Shown piece after piece: positions 9,451 to 17,804 of a DNA stretch of 64,000 nucleotides. The position numbers were made by a program, and so were the translations under genes. The DNA comes from Mannheimia indoligenes (lineage in GTDB: Bacteria > Pseudomonadota > Gammaproteobacteria > Enterobacterales > Pasteurellaceae). The DNA lies in NCBI RefSeq assembly GCF_036880405.1, contig NZ_JBAJJM010000005.1, forward strand, positions 62,001 through 126,000. Reading direction: 5' to 3'. Numbering within the stretch: the first letter of the stretch is position 1; every line of letters begins with the position of its first letter. A model generated the notes under the pieces. The model was not told where the DNA came from and ran no database searches. It saw only the letters and a list, made by a program, of their open reading frames with translations.

Positions 9451-9478
9451 AGGTGGGCGAATTGCAATTCACCCCTAC
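9451..9478. repeat. Palindromic intergenic repeat, copy 1
   Basis: The core GAATTGCAATTC is flanked by imperfect GGGTGGG/CACCCC-type arms. It is the degenerate member of a three-copy family also at 11675-11704 and 12672-12693, all in gaps of the same minus-strand run. It lies just 5' of allC. Confidence 0.7.
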
Positions 9479-9480
9479 AT

Positions 9481-9675
9481 TTATTTCTTGCGGTTTAGAA
9501 TAAACACATCTATTGGCGAATATACCATCGCCGCAACCATTAATACAAATCCGATATGGGTAAAGGTATTATTGGTTTGTGCAATGCCTAACATAATTAA
9601 GGCAAAGGCGAGCATAATCACAATAAAAGCCAAGGTCATTTTGCCCGCTTTGGTTTTAAAAAACGCATTTCCCAT
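9481..9675 (-). CDS. Small membrane protein of the ureide cluster
   Basis: This 64-residue protein has two predicted membrane helices (about residues 13-31 and 38-57), a charged N-terminus and the C-terminal tail NRKK. It has a good ribosome-binding site (AAGGAG before the ATG) and starts 16 bp after the LctP-family permease stop. I recognise no family. The close coupling suggests a small accessory subunit of that permease, but this is inference from position only. Confidence 0.6.
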   Translation of the reverse strand: MGNAFFKTKAGKMTLAFIVIMLAFALIMLGIAQTNNTFTHIGFVLMVAAMVYSPIDVFILNRKK

Positions 9676-9691
9676 TTTTTACTCCTTATTA

Positions 9692-11296
9692 CTAAAGCGA
9701 GGCAAAGTAAGCCACAATACCAATTAATAAAGTCGGTAATAAAGTGATCCAGATAATCGCTTTCATTACATCCCCTTCTTTACCTAAAATATTGGCGGTG
9801 GTTGTGCCTAAAATAATTTTACTTGGGCTGATCGCACTACCAATCGCCCCACCTGTCGTTTGAGCTCCTAAAATTGCCGCTGAGTTGGCATTGAGTAATT
9901 TTGAGGTCGTCATTTGAAAATCGCCAAATAAAATATTTGAACTCATATTACTACCGGTCATAAAAGTCCCTAAAAAACCGATAAATGGCGATAAAATCAC
10001 ATAAGATTTACCCAATACTGCTGCCATTCCTTGAGCCAACACGGCAGTTTGCCCCGTACCGCCCATAATTTTCGACATAATCACGAGACCTACCACTGCA
10101 ATACCTGACGGCATTGTCATTGAGATCGATTTCGCAAAAATGGTTTTCGTGCCGCCTTTAGCAATCCAACCTTTGCGTTGGTAGTAGATCAAGCCGATAA
10201 TCGAAGAGGCGAACAAGAACATACTGGCGTGGGTGAAAATCGCAATCGGCGAGTAAGAGCTATAAGCCTTATTCACAAAGCCGTAGCCGGTTACGGTTTC
10301 AGGGAAAGCAAAGCCGAACTTAAATTGCGATAAGAATTGGTTGATTGGTGTAATCACAAGGATTGCGAGCGTCATAACCGACAGCACAATATACGGAATA
10401 AAAGCTTGCAACAGGTTCATATTCGGCAATGCTTCTTCCGTTTCGGTGGTTTTGGTTCTATCCATAATCGGGCTATCTTCCACACGCCAGTTATCTTTAT
10501 ACATACTCATTTTACTGATGAATACGATGGCTAAAATTGACAAACAGGCAGGAATAAATGCTGAGATTGTAGTGTTCACTTGGCTTAGAATTAACTCGCC
10601 ACCGCCTTGAATGGTCGCAATAATCACAGTTGCCAATAAGCCTTTTTTCAACGCTTTACCACGCCCGTAGAACCAAGAAATCGCTAAGCCTGTCACCACA
10701 ATCCAGAACCATAAAAATGCAGCAGACCAAAGTGCGGTTAAGAAATAATCATCGCTGCCCACTTCTAACCCTGCCGACACCGCCAAGGCATCCCAAGCTG
10801 CCGCTAAAGTACCGAACGTATTCCCCCACGCCTGACCAAGCAACGGCAACACCACCGCCCATAATGGACGAACGCCAATACCAATCAGTAATGGAGCGCC
10901 TACTGCTACCGGCACACCAAAGCCTGTAATCCCTTGTAAGAAACTTTCAAAGATCCAGCCCATTGTCATCACGAGCAAAAGTTCATTTGGGAATAATTTA
11001 CTCATGCCTGTGCGGATCACTAAAAAGGCTTTTGCCGCATCACTGACTTGATACATCAAGACAGCAGTCCAAACAATCAGCAAGATGACTAACGCATTCC
11101 AAATGCCTTTAGCAGATTCAATCGCAATCAGCGAAACATCTGCTTGATATAAGAAAAGACCGCTAAAAATGGTGATTAACAAGCCAACGGGTGCCGCTTC
11201 AGTTGCTCCCCATTGGAATTTCACCATCAAAATCACTAATGTGATAATTGGCAATAACGCCATAAACCACATAAAAAAATTAACTGGAATATCCAT
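9692..11296 (-). CDS. LctP-family permease (candidate oxamate carrier)
   Basis: This 534-residue protein with about twelve to fourteen membrane spans belongs to the L-lactate permease family (LldP/GlcA). Family stretches include FLQGITGFGVPVAVGAPLL, GQAWGNTFGTLAAAW, FLGTFMTGSNMSSNILF and the C-terminal GAAQTTGGAIGSAI-like segment (GAQTTGGAIGSAISPSKI). The family moves lactate or glycolate with protons. Here it is embedded between carbamate kinase and allC. Oxamate, the predicted end product of this pathway, is isosteric with lactate and pyruvate, so export of oxamate (or uptake of a related acid) is an attractive inference. A plain lactate permease cannot be excluded. Confidence 0.8.
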   Translation of the reverse strand: MDIPVNFFMWFMALLPIITLVILMVKFQWGATEAAPVGLLITIFSGLFLYQADVSLIAIESAKGIWNALVILLIVWTAVLMYQVSDAAKAFLVIRTGMSKLFPNELLLVMTMGWIFESFLQGITGFGVPVAVGAPLLIGIGVRPLWAVVLPLLGQAWGNTFGTLAAAWDALAVSAGLEVGSDDYFLTALWSAAFLWFWIVVTGLAISWFYGRGKALKKGLLATVIIATIQGGGELILSQVNTTISAFIPACLSILAIVFISKMSMYKDNWRVEDSPIMDRTKTTETEEALPNMNLLQAFIPYIVLSVMTLAILVITPINQFLSQFKFGFAFPETVTGYGFVNKAYSSYSPIAIFTHASMFLFASSIIGLIYYQRKGWIAKGGTKTIFAKSISMTMPSGIAVVGLVIMSKIMGGTGQTAVLAQGMAAVLGKSYVILSPFIGFLGTFMTGSNMSSNILFGDFQMTTSKLLNANSAAILGAQTTGGAIGSAISPSKIILGTTTANILGKEGDVMKAIIWITLLPTLLIGIVAYFASL

Positions 11297-11346
11297 TTGT
11301 TATTGAAAAACCTAATTGTAAAAAATTTTAAAAATATGACCGCTTG

Positions 11347-11595
11347 TTAATTTGAAATAGCACAAATTGCTGTAACAGGTAACAGCACAGTATCCGCAAC
11401 CAAGCTAAAAGGCATATCAACTATACCTAATGCTGTAAGAGCTGCACCGTCTGGGCCAGGTTCAGACATCAGATCAGCATTTGCTCTAACACCTGAATAA
11501 GGAGAGCAATCGCCAACACCGAATGATAAAAGTGTTCCACAGCCTGATAGAGAGGTCGCTAATAATGCGATTACCACTAATTTAGCTAATTTCAT
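11347..11595 (-). CDS. YceK/YidQ-like lipoprotein (DUF1375)
   Basis: This 82-residue protein has a signal peptide ending in a clear lipobox (LSGC, Cys19), so it should be an acylated envelope protein. The C-terminal stretch VDMPFSLVADTVLLPVTA matches LDLPFSLVFDTLLLPID of E. coli YceK. The function of that family is unknown. It has its own AGGAG and lies between the carbamate kinase gene and the permease, within the ureide run but with no obvious catalytic role in it. An uptake word overlaps its stop codon. Confidence 0.75.
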   Translation of the reverse strand: MKLAKLVVIALLATSLSGCGTLLSFGVGDCSPYSGVRANADLMSEPGPDGAALTALGIVDMPFSLVADTVLLPVTAICAISN

Positions 11596-11674
11596 ACCTG
11601 AACTCCTATATTTGGGTTCTTAAACAAGCTTATTGCAAGAAAATGTAGAAAAATGACCGCTTGTCATTATATTT

Positions 11675-11704
11675 TGTAGGGGCAAATTGCAATTTACCCC
11701 TACA
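11675..11704. repeat. Palindromic intergenic repeat, copy 2
   Basis: TGTAGGGG-C-AAATTG is mirrored by CAATTT-A-CCCCTACA: fifteen positions each side with one mismatch. It lies just downstream of the carbamate kinase stop codon on the minus strand. No T-run follows, so it is not a classical terminator, although it could act as one after folding. Confidence 0.75.
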
Positions 11705-11717
11705 GGCTCGGTAAAAT

Positions 11718-12650
11718 TTATGAATAAATCACCGTACCGGTTTCACCAGCAATGCCTTCTGCTGCTTTATCCAATAAAGTGATTAATGCTCTACGGTTTG
11801 CACCACTTTCGGCAAATTTCAACGCAGCCTCAACTTTCGGTAACATTGAACCTTTCGCAAATTGCTCTTCTGCGATGTATTGACGAGCCTGTGCTGTGCT
11901 TAACTCTGCCAACCATTCTTGATTTGGTTTGCCCCAGTTAATTGCCACTTTTTCCACCGCTGTTAAGATCACTAAATAATCTGCATTGAGTTTTTCAGCT
12001 AATAACGAGCTTGCATTATCTTTGTCGATCACCGCATTTACGCCGTTTAAACGACCTTGCTCATCAGCCACCACCGGAATACCGCCGCCACCGCAAGTGA
12101 TCACGATGTGACCTGCATTCACTAACGTTTTAATCGTATCTAACTCACAAATACGTTGTGGTTTTGGAGAAGGCACGACAATACGGTAACCACGGCCGGC
12201 ATCTTCCATTGTGCGAATACCTTTAGCCTCTAACTCTTGAGCTTCAGCTTCAGTTAAGAAACGGCCGATTGGTTTATCCGGATTTTCAAATGCAGGATCT
12301 TTTGCATCCACTTCAATTTGCGACAAAATGGTACTAACTTTTTGGTCAATACCACGTTTGACTAACTCATATTTAATCGCATTTTGTAAATCAATACCGA
12401 TATAACCTTGGCTCATTGCCACACTGGTTGGAAGTGGAATTTCATCACCTGAAATTTTTGAGAAATCGTCCATTGCACGTTGAATCATACCCACTTGTGG
12501 CCCATTACCATGAGTAATCACAATATTTTTGCCTTGTTGCAAAATATCCACAATAACAGTCGCCGTTTTTGCCACAGCTTCACGTTGTTCTTTCAAATTA
12601 TTGCCTAAAGCGTTACCGCCTAAAGCTAATACGATGGTTTGTTTTGACAT
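11718..12650 (-). CDS. arcC: Carbamate kinase
   Basis: This 310-residue amino-acid-kinase-fold enzyme transfers the phosphate of carbamoyl phosphate to ADP, giving ATP, ammonia and CO2. Diagnostic stretches are ALGGNALG at the N-terminus, VITHGNGPQVG, CGGGGIPVV and AKGSMLPKVEAALKF near the C-terminus. The size is normal for ArcC/AllK. It directly follows the allF-allG fusion (52-bp gap), which is the predicted source of its substrate, so in this setting it is functionally AllK: the step that makes allantoin breakdown pay in ATP. The start has AAGGA upstream. Confidence 0.92.
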   Translation of the reverse strand: MSKQTIVLALGGNALGNNLKEQREAVAKTATVIVDILQQGKNIVITHGNGPQVGMIQRAMDDFSKISGDEIPLPTSVAMSQGYIGIDLQNAIKYELVKRGIDQKVSTILSQIEVDAKDPAFENPDKPIGRFLTEAEAQELEAKGIRTMEDAGRGYRIVVPSPKPQRICELDTIKTLVNAGHIVITCGGGGIPVVADEQGRLNGVNAVIDKDNASSLLAEKLNADYLVILTAVEKVAINWGKPNQEWLAELSTAQARQYIAEEQFAKGSMLPKVEAALKFAESGANRRALITLLDKAAEGIAGETGTVIYS

Positions 12651-12671
12651 TTACTATCCTTTTATCAATAT

Positions 12672-12693
12672 GGGGCAAATTGCAATTTGCCCC
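12672..12693. repeat. Palindromic intergenic repeat, copy 3
   Basis: GGGGCAAATTG followed by its exact reverse complement forms a perfect 22-bp palindrome in the 51-bp gap between the fusion gene and carbamate kinase. With copies 1 and 2 it forms a family that appears only in this run within the window. Confidence 0.75.
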
Positions 12694-12701
12694 TACAGTG
12701 A

Positions 12702-15701
12702 TTATTCTTTAAAACCTAATTTTCTTGCATACGCTAACACCGCTTTCTCAAAGCAAGCTAGCGGTGGGCGAACTGTACCTGCACCGATTTGACCGAAACC
12801 AGCAATTTTGTGTGCGATACCGGTGTTGATCACAGGCGTAATGCCTTTTTCAACCACTAATCGTGCATCCACACCCAAGCAAGCGCCTTGGAAGTTCCAG
12901 TTTGGTACAACGTAGTTCGGGTTACGGTCGATACAGATTTCCATCATATCGTTACTGGTGCGAAGGGCATCTTCATAGCCACCCGCTCCCACGAAACGGG
13001 TTACTGCCGGTGCTGCGATCATTGCCATACCGCCAACACCTAAGGTTTCAGTAATCGCGGAGTCACCGATATCCGGACACGCATCTTCACCATCATAACC
13101 GGTGAAGTATAAGCCTTGTGGCGTATTTACCGGCCCTACGAACCATTCATCGCCCATACCAGCAATACGAATACCAAAATGCACGCCGTTACGGCACATT
13201 GCTGTCACGACCGTACCATCAGTAATAGTTCTCGCACCATCCATAATAGCTTTACTTGCTGCCATCATAATGTTCAAGAAGAATTGATCGGTATCAGCTA
13301 AGAATTTGATTACGTCATATTTGTCGTTGTCCGCTAAATCGCTCATTGCAGTAATGCGTGGAGCCACTTCTTTGAAGAACGACATTGATGCTGCGATATT
13401 ACGTTGGTGGAACTCATCGCCCATCGCAATCGCTTTCGCCACTAATGGATTCACCGCCAAGCCGTTTTCCATTGAACGAATTGCTTTACCTAAAGTTGGA
13501 CCTAAAATATCACGCATCCACTCTAAGCGTTTTACCACTTCATCAGAATATGCTCCGAAACGTAATACCTTACCGATACCTTCGTTCATCGTACAGTACG
13601 CAGAGTTGCCATCTGTGGCATTTTCCACTACCCAAACCGGCATATTAGCTGTTGTAATACCGCCCATCGGGCCAACTGCATTGACGTGGTGACAAGGCAT
13701 AAATTTGATTTCGCCACTTTCTAATAATGCTCGAGCAGAGGCTTCGTCCGTTGCCCATTTTTCAAATAACACCGCACCAACACAAGAACCTTGCACTGTA
13801 TTTGGCATATCTTTGTATTGAATTGGTGGACCGGCGTGTAAAATCACTTTGCCTTCGTTTAACTCTTTGATGACTGTTTTCGCTAACACGTTATCACGGA
13901 TAATCGGAGCGGCAGCAACCACTTTAGCAATCACTTTACGGTTAGCCTCATCAATATCTAATCCTTCATATTCATTTAAGAAGTTTAAGGCTTTGATTAA
14001 TTGGATATTACCGCCCGCCGGTGGTTGCCAGTTGAATTGCACCACTTGGCAGCCAAATTTTTCTGCCACATCAGCAAAACTTTTCAGACCAATGTTGATG
14101 ATTTTCGGTTTTTCAGATAATAAGCGTAATAACTGCTCGGAGGCAGGGTTATTTTCGCCTTGAACTACGGTTTTCGCTTTAATTGGTTTTTCCGGCTCAT
14201 CAAATTGTAAACCTAATAATGCTAATGATTTTTCCACAGCAATTTTGTTGGTTTCGCACACTTCAACACCGGCATCTTTTAATTTACGCACGGTTTCATC
14301 GTAGCCTTGATAGTCACTGCGCGTGCCACATACCGTTGCTACAAACGCCACATCACGGTTTTGGGCTTTGGCTTTTTGTTGTAATTCTTGAATGGTTGGA
14401 ATTAACGCTGTTGCCATATCTTCGTGTGAGCCGTAGCCTAACACGATGTCAAATAAAATCACGCCTGTGGTTGCGTCATCTACCGCTTCACGCATTGATT
14501 CAATACGTTTAGCCGGGTCGATCATCGGGTGTGGTTTGCCTTGTGTATAAACATCATCGCCCAAATCCACCACAATGTGACCGTCTTGTTTAAACATAAA
14601 GCCGTCTGCTTTCGCACCTGAGCCTTCAATCTTCAACGCATCTTTCAGCAACATTGCCGCTTCGCCAGCAAGCGTACCGCCTGAATAGTAGGCTTTTAAA
14701 GTTTTACCGCAAGCGGTCGAATTTACGTTATTTTTTGCAAATGTTGGGATTGGTTCATTACGCACCAATGCCACCGCTAAACGTGCGGCTTCATCTAAGG
14801 TATAAGCGTGATAGAAATTCTCTTCGTGGAACGTTGGTTTTTCGCCTAAGAATAAGGTAATTACCGGCTTGGTGTAACGGCTTAAACGTGCGGAGATTTT
14901 TTCACGCACTGCTTTTGCCGGAGGTTTAGAAATCACGATCAGCACTTTCACTTTGTCGTTTTGTTCCATCGCTTCGATGGTGTCTAACATTGTGATACCG
15001 CCGATATCTTCGTAAAGATCACGCCCGCCAGTACCGATAGCGTTTTCTACCCCTTCGCCTAAGCGGTCAATAATGGTGGTTAATTCTTGGATACCCGTAC
15101 CCGATGCCCCGATAATGCCGATAAAACCCGGCGTCACGCTGTTGGTAAATGCCACCGGCACGCCTTGAATAATGCCCGTTCCGCAATCTGCCCCCATTAC
15201 CACTAAACCTTTGCTGTGAGCTTTTTCTTTTAACGCTTTTTCGTCTTCCACACTCACGTTATCACTGAACATAAAGACGTTTAAACCTTCATCTAACGCA
15301 CGGTTCGCTTCTAAAGCGGCATAAGCACCCGGAATAGAGATTACCGCAAGGTTGGCATCAGGTAATTTAGCGGTCGCTTTATCCCAAGATTTTACAACTT
15401 CGGTGCCAGTTTGAGCGGAGCTGGCTTGTGATTTTTGTTTTAAAAATGCTTCTACTTTTTCCATTACCACGTTGATCACATCTTCTTGCTCAATGTCTGC
15501 TACCACGACCATATCATTGGCGGTCGCATCTAATAATTCTGGGGTGTCTAATCCGCTTTGGGCAAAAATATCTTTATTTGCAGGGGTTGCCATCATCACT
15601 GACACTTTTTTCACGCCATCTAAGCCTGAAATAGCATTGGTCAGCAACATTAATACCACCGAGTCGTGGTAACTGCCTTTTTTTACTACGGTTTTTAACA
15701 T
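12702..15701 (-). CDS. Fused oxamate carbamoyltransferase subunits (FdrA-YlbE, AllF-AllG)
   Basis: This single 999-residue protein combines two genes that are separate in E. coli. Residues 1 to about 497 are FdrA (AllF): an acyl-CoA-synthetase-like fold with MGADCGTGIIQGVP, GIIGASGTGIQE and GGRDLYEDIGG. Residues about 500-525 look like a linker, and about 530-999 are YlbE/DUF1116 (AllG), with VVQFNWQPPAGG and GPPIQYKDMPNTVQG. Together with AllH they are reported to form oxamate carbamoyltransferase, which converts oxalurate plus phosphate to oxamate and carbamoyl phosphate. I saw no stop or frameshift at the joint. I start at MLKTVVKKGS because AGGAAGAG precedes it; an 11-codon extension is possible but lacks a site. 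Carbamate kinase follows. Confidence 0.88.
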   Translation of the reverse strand: MLKTVVKKGSYHDSVVLMLLTNAISGLDGVKKVSVMMATPANKDIFAQSGLDTPELLDATANDMVVVADIEQEDVINVVMEKVEAFLKQKSQASSAQTGTEVVKSWDKATAKLPDANLAVISIPGAYAALEANRALDEGLNVFMFSDNVSVEDEKALKEKAHSKGLVVMGADCGTGIIQGVPVAFTNSVTPGFIGIIGASGTGIQELTTIIDRLGEGVENAIGTGGRDLYEDIGGITMLDTIEAMEQNDKVKVLIVISKPPAKAVREKISARLSRYTKPVITLFLGEKPTFHEENFYHAYTLDEAARLAVALVRNEPIPTFAKNNVNSTACGKTLKAYYSGGTLAGEAAMLLKDALKIEGSGAKADGFMFKQDGHIVVDLGDDVYTQGKPHPMIDPAKRIESMREAVDDATTGVILFDIVLGYGSHEDMATALIPTIQELQQKAKAQNRDVAFVATVCGTRSDYQGYDETVRKLKDAGVEVCETNKIAVEKSLALLGLQFDEPEKPIKAKTVVQGENNPASEQLLRLLSEKPKIINIGLKSFADVAEKFGCQVVQFNWQPPAGGNIQLIKALNFLNEYEGLDIDEANRKVIAKVVAAAPIIRDNVLAKTVIKELNEGKVILHAGPPIQYKDMPNTVQGSCVGAVLFEKWATDEASARALLESGEIKFMPCHHVNAVGPMGGITTANMPVWVVENATDGNSAYCTMNEGIGKVLRFGAYSDEVVKRLEWMRDILGPTLGKAIRSMENGLAVNPLVAKAIAMGDEFHQRNIAASMSFFKEVAPRITAMSDLADNDKYDVIKFLADTDQFFLNIMMAASKAIMDGARTITDGTVVTAMCRNGVHFGIRIAGMGDEWFVGPVNTPQGLYFTGYDGEDACPDIGDSAITETLGVGGMAMIAAPAVTRFVGAGGYEDALRTSNDMMEICIDRNPNYVVPNWNFQGACLGVDARLVVEKGITPVINTGIAHKIAGFGQIGAGTVRPPLACFEKAVLAYARKLGFKE

Positions 15702-15727
15702 ATTTCTCTTCCTAACTAAATTGTATG

Positions 15728-15832
15728 ACCCCATACGAGCCGTATGGGGTTTAATCTACCGCGAGCCACCCTGTGGCTCTATACAAAGTCCAAAGAACTT
15801 AGTTTATAACCTAGAACTGCTCGTACTAGGTT
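15728..15832. repeat. Triloop hairpin array, copy 1
   Basis: Hairpins follow one another in the allD-allFG gap: ACCCCATACG-AGC-CGTATGGGGT (15728-15750), GAGCCAC-CCT-GTGGCTC (15763-15779), a degenerate AAGTCC..GAACTT, and AACCTAG..CTAGGTT (15808-15832). The two intact ones have exactly 3-nt loops. The same order occurs, inverted and better preserved, at 18654-18759. There is no T-run; the role is unknown. Confidence 0.8.
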
Positions 15833-15838
15833 CGCTGG

Positions 15839-16891
15839 TTAATCCGCAAAACGATTTTTGTGATCGTAACGGTCAAAATGGATATCATCGCTGATTAAGT
15901 ATTCATACACTTTATCTACAATTTCAATACCTCCATTTGCATAATATTTATCACGACGCATCTCGGCACGTTGTCCCGGATAATAAACTTTATCATTACC
16001 TGGAGCCGGAGTCATTTCATTAAGCTCATTGATAGACTGCTCCATACTTTCACGGAATTGTTCCGCACCACAGAAACGAGCAGGATCAATTACAATGTGC
16101 ATTTGACCTAAACGACGACCTTCAGATAAGTTGTGATACATTGACGAAACGTGTTTACCGAATGGCACGCCTAATAAAATGCCGGAGAAAATATCGACCA
16201 TCATCATTAAGCCATAGCCTTTCGCACCTGCAATTGGTACTAACGCGTTTACTTTGTTTGGATCGGTTACCGGATTACCCTCAGCATCTACCGCCCAATC
16301 ATCCGGGATAGATTCGCCACGAGAACGTTTGTCTAAAATTTTACCCCAAGCTTGAACTGTAGTTGCCATATCAAACACCACATTTTTGCCTTCTTGTGCC
16401 GGGGCAGCAAATGAGATTGGGTTTGTGCCATAGTATGGTTCAGAACCGCCGTAAGGTACTGCCATTGGGTCTGATTGACAGAATGAAATCGCTAATAAGC
16501 CTTCATTTGCTGCCATTTCGGTATAGTAACCAATCGCACCACTGTGTGAAATGTTGCGAATACCAACCACTGCGATACCTGATTTTTTCGCCATCTCAAT
16601 CGCTTTTTCCATCGCGAAAGTCGCTGCCACATAACCACAGCCATTATCGCCTTCAAAAATCGCTGATGCCGGGCCGGTTTCTTTCCATTCAAATTTAGGA
16701 TCGTGTGTAATACCGCCTTTGAAAATACGCTCACAGTAGTATTCCATACGCACTGCACCGTGAGAGTGGTAGCCACGCTCATCAGACCAAGTCAGGATTT
16801 CCGCTGTAATATCTGCATGTTGGTCGTTTAAGCCTGCTTTCATTAATTTGGCTTTCATTAAACCTTTTAATTCTTCTCTAGATAATTTCAT
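15839..16891 (-). CDS. allD: Ureidoglycolate dehydrogenase
   Basis: This 350-residue NAD(P)-dependent enzyme belongs to the malate/L-lactate/ureidoglycolate dehydrogenase superfamily (type 2 fold, not Rossmann). It oxidises (S)-ureidoglycolate to oxalurate. His116 in RNISHSGAIGYY is the expected catalytic histidine. Other family stretches are SDERGYHSHGAVR, YYGTNPISFAAP and GAKGYGLMMMVDIFSG. Length equals E. coli AllD. It directly follows allE (32-bp gap), matching consecutive pathway steps, and ends at the triloop hairpin array. AAGGAA precedes the ATG. Confidence 0.9.
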   Translation of the reverse strand: MKLSREELKGLMKAKLMKAGLNDQHADITAEILTWSDERGYHSHGAVRMEYYCERIFKGGITHDPKFEWKETGPASAIFEGDNGCGYVAATFAMEKAIEMAKKSGIAVVGIRNISHSGAIGYYTEMAANEGLLAISFCQSDPMAVPYGGSEPYYGTNPISFAAPAQEGKNVVFDMATTVQAWGKILDKRSRGESIPDDWAVDAEGNPVTDPNKVNALVPIAGAKGYGLMMMVDIFSGILLGVPFGKHVSSMYHNLSEGRRLGQMHIVIDPARFCGAEQFRESMEQSINELNEMTPAPGNDKVYYPGQRAEMRRDKYYANGGIEIVDKVYEYLISDDIHFDRYDHKNRFAD

Positions 16892-16923
16892 AGTTGATTC
16901 CTTTTATAAAACGTAAATTGCTC

Positions 16924-17709
16924 TTATAGTTCTACATCACGGTTACATTCTTTCGAGTAGATATAGACAAAATCTTCATCGCCTACTGCATAACAGGCTT
17001 GCGGACAGTAAGAATCCATAAAGACATAATCATCTTTTTTCACCGGAATCCACTCATCGTCTAAGCGATACATTCCTTTACCTGAAAGGAATAACATTCC
17101 GTGCTCTTGGAAATGGGTTTCAATGTAACCATGTGATGCACCCGGTTTGAATAGCAAAATGTGCATATTCATATCAAAGCCGAAATCGGTAGCAGACGGA
17201 AGTAAATCTTTAATTAAGCAGGTTGCCATACCTTCGTATTGCACATATTCGATATTATTCACATTGCCTACATAGCTTTTCGCTTGCTGACCTTCAAGTG
17301 GTGTATAACGGCGGCGGTGAATATAAATTTTGGTAGATTCGGCAGAATGATTGACAAAGCTTAATACTTTATCTGCTGGTGAGAAAATATAACCGCCTGT
17401 TTCTAATGTGGTTTCGGTATCGCAATTTTTTACCGATAATTGACCGCTTACACAATAGACAAAAACCTCAATACCGTTACCGCCTAATTGTGTGCAGCCA
17501 CCCGTTGGGTGAACCGTTGCGATATAATCTGCAAAAGAGGCGCCTAATGCCGGTGAAGATAAAATACTAATATCGCAATTATGGTAATTTGGAATACTGT
17601 TTTTAACTAAACCGTCAGTTTCCAAAATCACAAAGTTATTCTTACGAATTACCGAACGTGTTTCCAGCAATCCTTGACGATAACCTGTTTGACCATTCAA
17701 ATATCCCAT
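16924..17709 (-). CDS. allE: (S)-Ureidoglycine aminohydrolase
   Basis: This 261-residue bicupin protein (YlbA/AllE family) deaminates (S)-ureidoglycine to (S)-ureidoglycolate, releasing ammonia. In the C-terminal cupin, Glu197, His199 and His203 (YIETHFQEHG) and Gln237 (CPQACY) match the Mn2+ ligands known for E. coli AllE. Two cupin barrels are visible, about residues 60-130 and 185-255. AAGGAG is six bases before the ATG. It opens the minus-strand ureide run and is divergent from the alpha/beta hydrolase gene, so the promoter must lie in the short 17710-17804 gap. Confidence 0.9.
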   Translation of the reverse strand: MGYLNGQTGYRQGLLETRSVIRKNNFVILETDGLVKNSIPNYHNCDISILSSPALGASFADYIATVHPTGGCTQLGGNGIEVFVYCVSGQLSVKNCDTETTLETGGYIFSPADKVLSFVNHSAESTKIYIHRRRYTPLEGQQAKSYVGNVNNIEYVQYEGMATCLIKDLLPSATDFGFDMNMHILLFKPGASHGYIETHFQEHGMLFLSGKGMYRLDDEWIPVKKDDYVFMDSYCPQACYAVGDEDFVYIYSKECNRDVEL

Positions 17710-17804
17710 AATATTCTCCTTTAGGGTGACTTTATAAGTTGATTTTTATTTTGTGATTAGACAGAGCAATTCTATAATAACCACAAAACAGACGAGGTCT
17801 ATTT

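Noticed and set aside
10728..10736. Haemophilus influenzae-type uptake word AAGTGCGGT
   Set aside because: Only isolated, coding-region matches were noticed, as expected by chance; the ACAAGCGGT dialect clearly dominates.
13306..13692. 128-codon open frame opposite the allF-allG fusion
   Set aside because: It is entirely antisense to a strongly conserved gene, with no ribosome-binding site and no recognisable domain; a shadow frame.
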